Source of the DNA: an uncultured Muribaculaceae bacterium
GTDB taxonomy: Bacteria; Bacteroidota; Bacteroidia; Bacteroidales; Muribaculaceae
DNA length: 64,000 nucleotides
Assembly (NCBI GenBank): GCA_934667475.1
Contig: CAKUMB010000009.1
Coordinates: 1 to 64,000 of the forward strand
Direction: 5' to 3'
The position numbers and the translations under genes are program-made. Under the pieces are notes generated by a model, which searched no databases, was not told the origin of the DNA, and was given only the letters and a program-made list of their open reading frames with translations. Numbering within the stretch: position 1 is the first letter of the stretch; each line of letters starts with the position of its first letter. Of this stretch, positions 62,679-64,000 are shown in pieces.

Positions 62679-64000
62679 ATGGCCGAAACACCCATCAACG
62701 GCGCGCACCGCGTGAAATTTGTGACCCTGGGCTGCAAGCTCAACTTCTCGGAAACGGCAACCCTGGGCGCCACTCTCGCCCGCCACGGCATACCCACCGC
62801 CAACGAGGGCGAGACCCCCGACATTTGCGTGGTGAACACATGCAGCGTCACCGAGCTTGCCGACAAGAAGTGCCGCCAGCACATACGCTCGCTGGTGAGC
62901 AAATATCCGGGCGCGCTGGTGATAGTCACCGGCTGCTACGCCCAGCTCAAGAGCAAGGAGATAGCCGCCATTCCCGGCGTGGGCATGGTGCTTGGCAGCG
63001 AGCAGAAGGCCGACGTGATGCAGCACATCGAGCGGTGGTTCAACGACCCGCAAAACGTGGTGGAGGTGACGCCCACACCGCAAATAAGGCGTTTCAGCCC
63101 ATCGTGCGAGTGCGGCAGCCGCACCCGCTACTTCCTCAAGGTGCAAGACGGCTGCGACTACTACTGCAGCTACTGCACCATTCCCTACGCCCGCGGCCGC
63201 AGCCGCAGCGGCACCATCGACAGCCTTGTGGCCCAAGCCCGCGGAGTGGCAGCCGAGGGAGGCCGCGAGATAGTGATAACAGGCGTCAACATAGGCGACT
63301 TTGGCAAAAACACGGGCGAGCGCCTCATCGACCTGCTGCGCGGCCTCGACGGGGTGGAGGGCATTGAGCGCTACCGCATATCGTCGATAGAGCCCGACCT
63401 GCTGACCGACGAGATAATAGAGTTCTGCGCCCAGTCGCGCGCATTCATGCCCCACTTCCACATTCCGCTGCAGTGCGGCAGCGACACCGTGCTAAAGCTC
63501 ATGCGCCGCCACTATGGCAGCGCACTGTTTGCCGCCAAGGTGGAGCGCGTGCGCAGCCTCATGCCCGACGCATTCATAGGCGTTGACGTGATGGTGGGCT
63601 CGCGCGGCGAAACGGCCGAGTGCTTTGCCGAGTCGTATGACTTCATCAAGGGTCTCGACGTGCAGCACCTGCACGTGTTCCCCTACAGTGAGCGCCCTGG
63701 CACCATGGCGCTGCGCATCCCCCACGTGGTGCCTCAGGCCGAAAAAAGCGAGCGCGTGGCGCGCATGATAGCCCTCAGCGACGCTAAGCAGCGAGAGTTC
63801 ATAGGCCGCTACATAGGCACGGTGCGCCCGGTGCTCATGGAGCAGCCGCAGCCCGGACACCCCATGCACGGCTTCACCGACAACTACATACGCGTCACGG
63901 TGCCGCCGCTCGAGTCGGCGGTCAACACCATAGTGCCCGTGCGCCTGCTGAGGGTGAACGATGACCTCACAGTAGAAGCCGAGATTGCCACCACCCGATA
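62679..64000 (+). CDS. mtaB: tRNA (t6A37) methylthiotransferase, runs off the right edge
   Basis: At least 440 codons of a radical-SAM methylthiotransferase of the MtaB branch, which makes ms2t6A37 in tRNAs reading ANN codons. VKFVTLGCKLNFSET opens the UPF0004 domain, NTCSVTELADKKCRQ carries the next cluster cysteines, and GCDYYCSYCTIPYARG is the radical-SAM CxxxCxxC. The C-terminal TRAM domain is present (VPPLESAVNTIVPVRLLRV). The last two bases of the window are TA after an Arg codon, so a stop just outside is probable and the gene is almost complete. Paralogue of miaB at 20.6 kb. Confidence 0.95.
   Translation, partial: MAETPINGAHRVKFVTLGCKLNFSETATLGATLARHGIPTANEGETPDICVVNTCSVTELADKKCRQHIRSLVSKYPGALVIVTGCYAQLKSKEIAAIPGVGMVLGSEQKADVMQHIERWFNDPQNVVEVTPTPQIRRFSPSCECGSRTRYFLKVQDGCDYYCSYCTIPYARGRSRSGTIDSLVAQARGVAAEGGREIVITGVNIGDFGKNTGERLIDLLRGLDGVEGIERYRISSIEPDLLTDEIIEFCAQSRAFMPHFHIPLQCGSDTVLKLMRRHYGSALFAAKVERVRSLMPDAFIGVDVMVGSRGETAECFAESYDFIKGLDVQHLHVFPYSERPGTMALRIPHVVPQAEKSERVARMIALSDAKQREFIGRYIGTVRPVLMEQPQPGHPMHGFTDNYIRVTVPPLESAVNTIVPVRLLRVNDDLTVEAEIATTR

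Overview
The window is a GC-rich (about 60% by eye), densely coding chromosomal segment from a gut-type Bacteroidales, most probably Muribaculaceae or a close relative. Supporting signs are a complete type IX secretion core (porT, porP, porK-N), a frdCAB fumarate reductase of Bacteroidetes gene order, the large inserted form of IspG, xerC-hpf next to a tRNA-Thr, fragments of a hybrid two-component regulator, and many promoters of the Bacteroidetes type TTTG-N19-20-TAnnTTTG with few Shine-Dalgarno sequences. The family-level placement is inference.

Layout. 1-4 kb: tRNA-Thr, a GH3 glycosidase, hpf and xerC, all on the minus strand. 4.5-16.3 kb (minus strand): a DUF2807 protein, a tRNA dihydrouridine synthase, an ORF6N/PLD-like protein, a GYF-CD225 plus DUF2752 membrane pair, a MATE exporter, folB overlapping a beta-helix lipoprotein gene, rpsU with a long leader, a Rieske-like lipoprotein, argH, an inositol-monophosphatase-family gene and an Lrp regulator. 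16.3-18.5 kb (plus): a GNAT acetyltransferase, menA and a CPBP protease. 18.8-19.4 kb is a scar holding the ends of two truncated genes, one a hybrid two-component regulator; it looks like a deleted polysaccharide utilisation locus. 19.4-22.9 kb (minus): an MFS transporter, miaB and a glycosyltransferase. 23.1-23.9 kb is an AT-rich two-gene island. 24-27.2 kb (plus): purE, ispG and a lipoprotein.

27.3-34.3 kb (minus) is the T9SS block porT-porP-porK-porL-porM-porN. 34.4-46.4 kb is an exopolysaccharide locus. Two acyltransferase-3 proteins and a membrane GT2 run leftward. Wza-like export, Wzc-like kinase, a Wzy-like polymerase, an MBOAT/SGNH acylation pair and a Wzx-like flippase run rightward. 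46.5-50.1 kb is frdCAB, followed by a strong terminator and a small palindromic repeat. 50.5-55.1 kb carries three GT4 genes and a divergent GT2, probably belonging to surface glycan synthesis. 55.1-57.6 kb is a PAP2-like protein, rpoN and a SemiSWEET transporter in overlapping or close array. 57.8-61.1 kb is a Tricorn-type protease, followed by a short decayed coding scrap and an AraC regulator. The window ends inside mtaB.

The most unusual things are the near-perfect anti-Shine-Dalgarno complement at the start of the long rpsU leader, paired with a Shine-Dalgarno sequence placed in the last codons of xerC in front of hpf; the Rieske-like lipoprotein that has lost both histidine ligands; two divergent promoters lying on top of each other in a dyad at 54.02-54.06 kb; the AT-rich orphan pair; and the deletion scar. 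No CRISPR array, insertion sequence, prophage or complete new defence system was seen.
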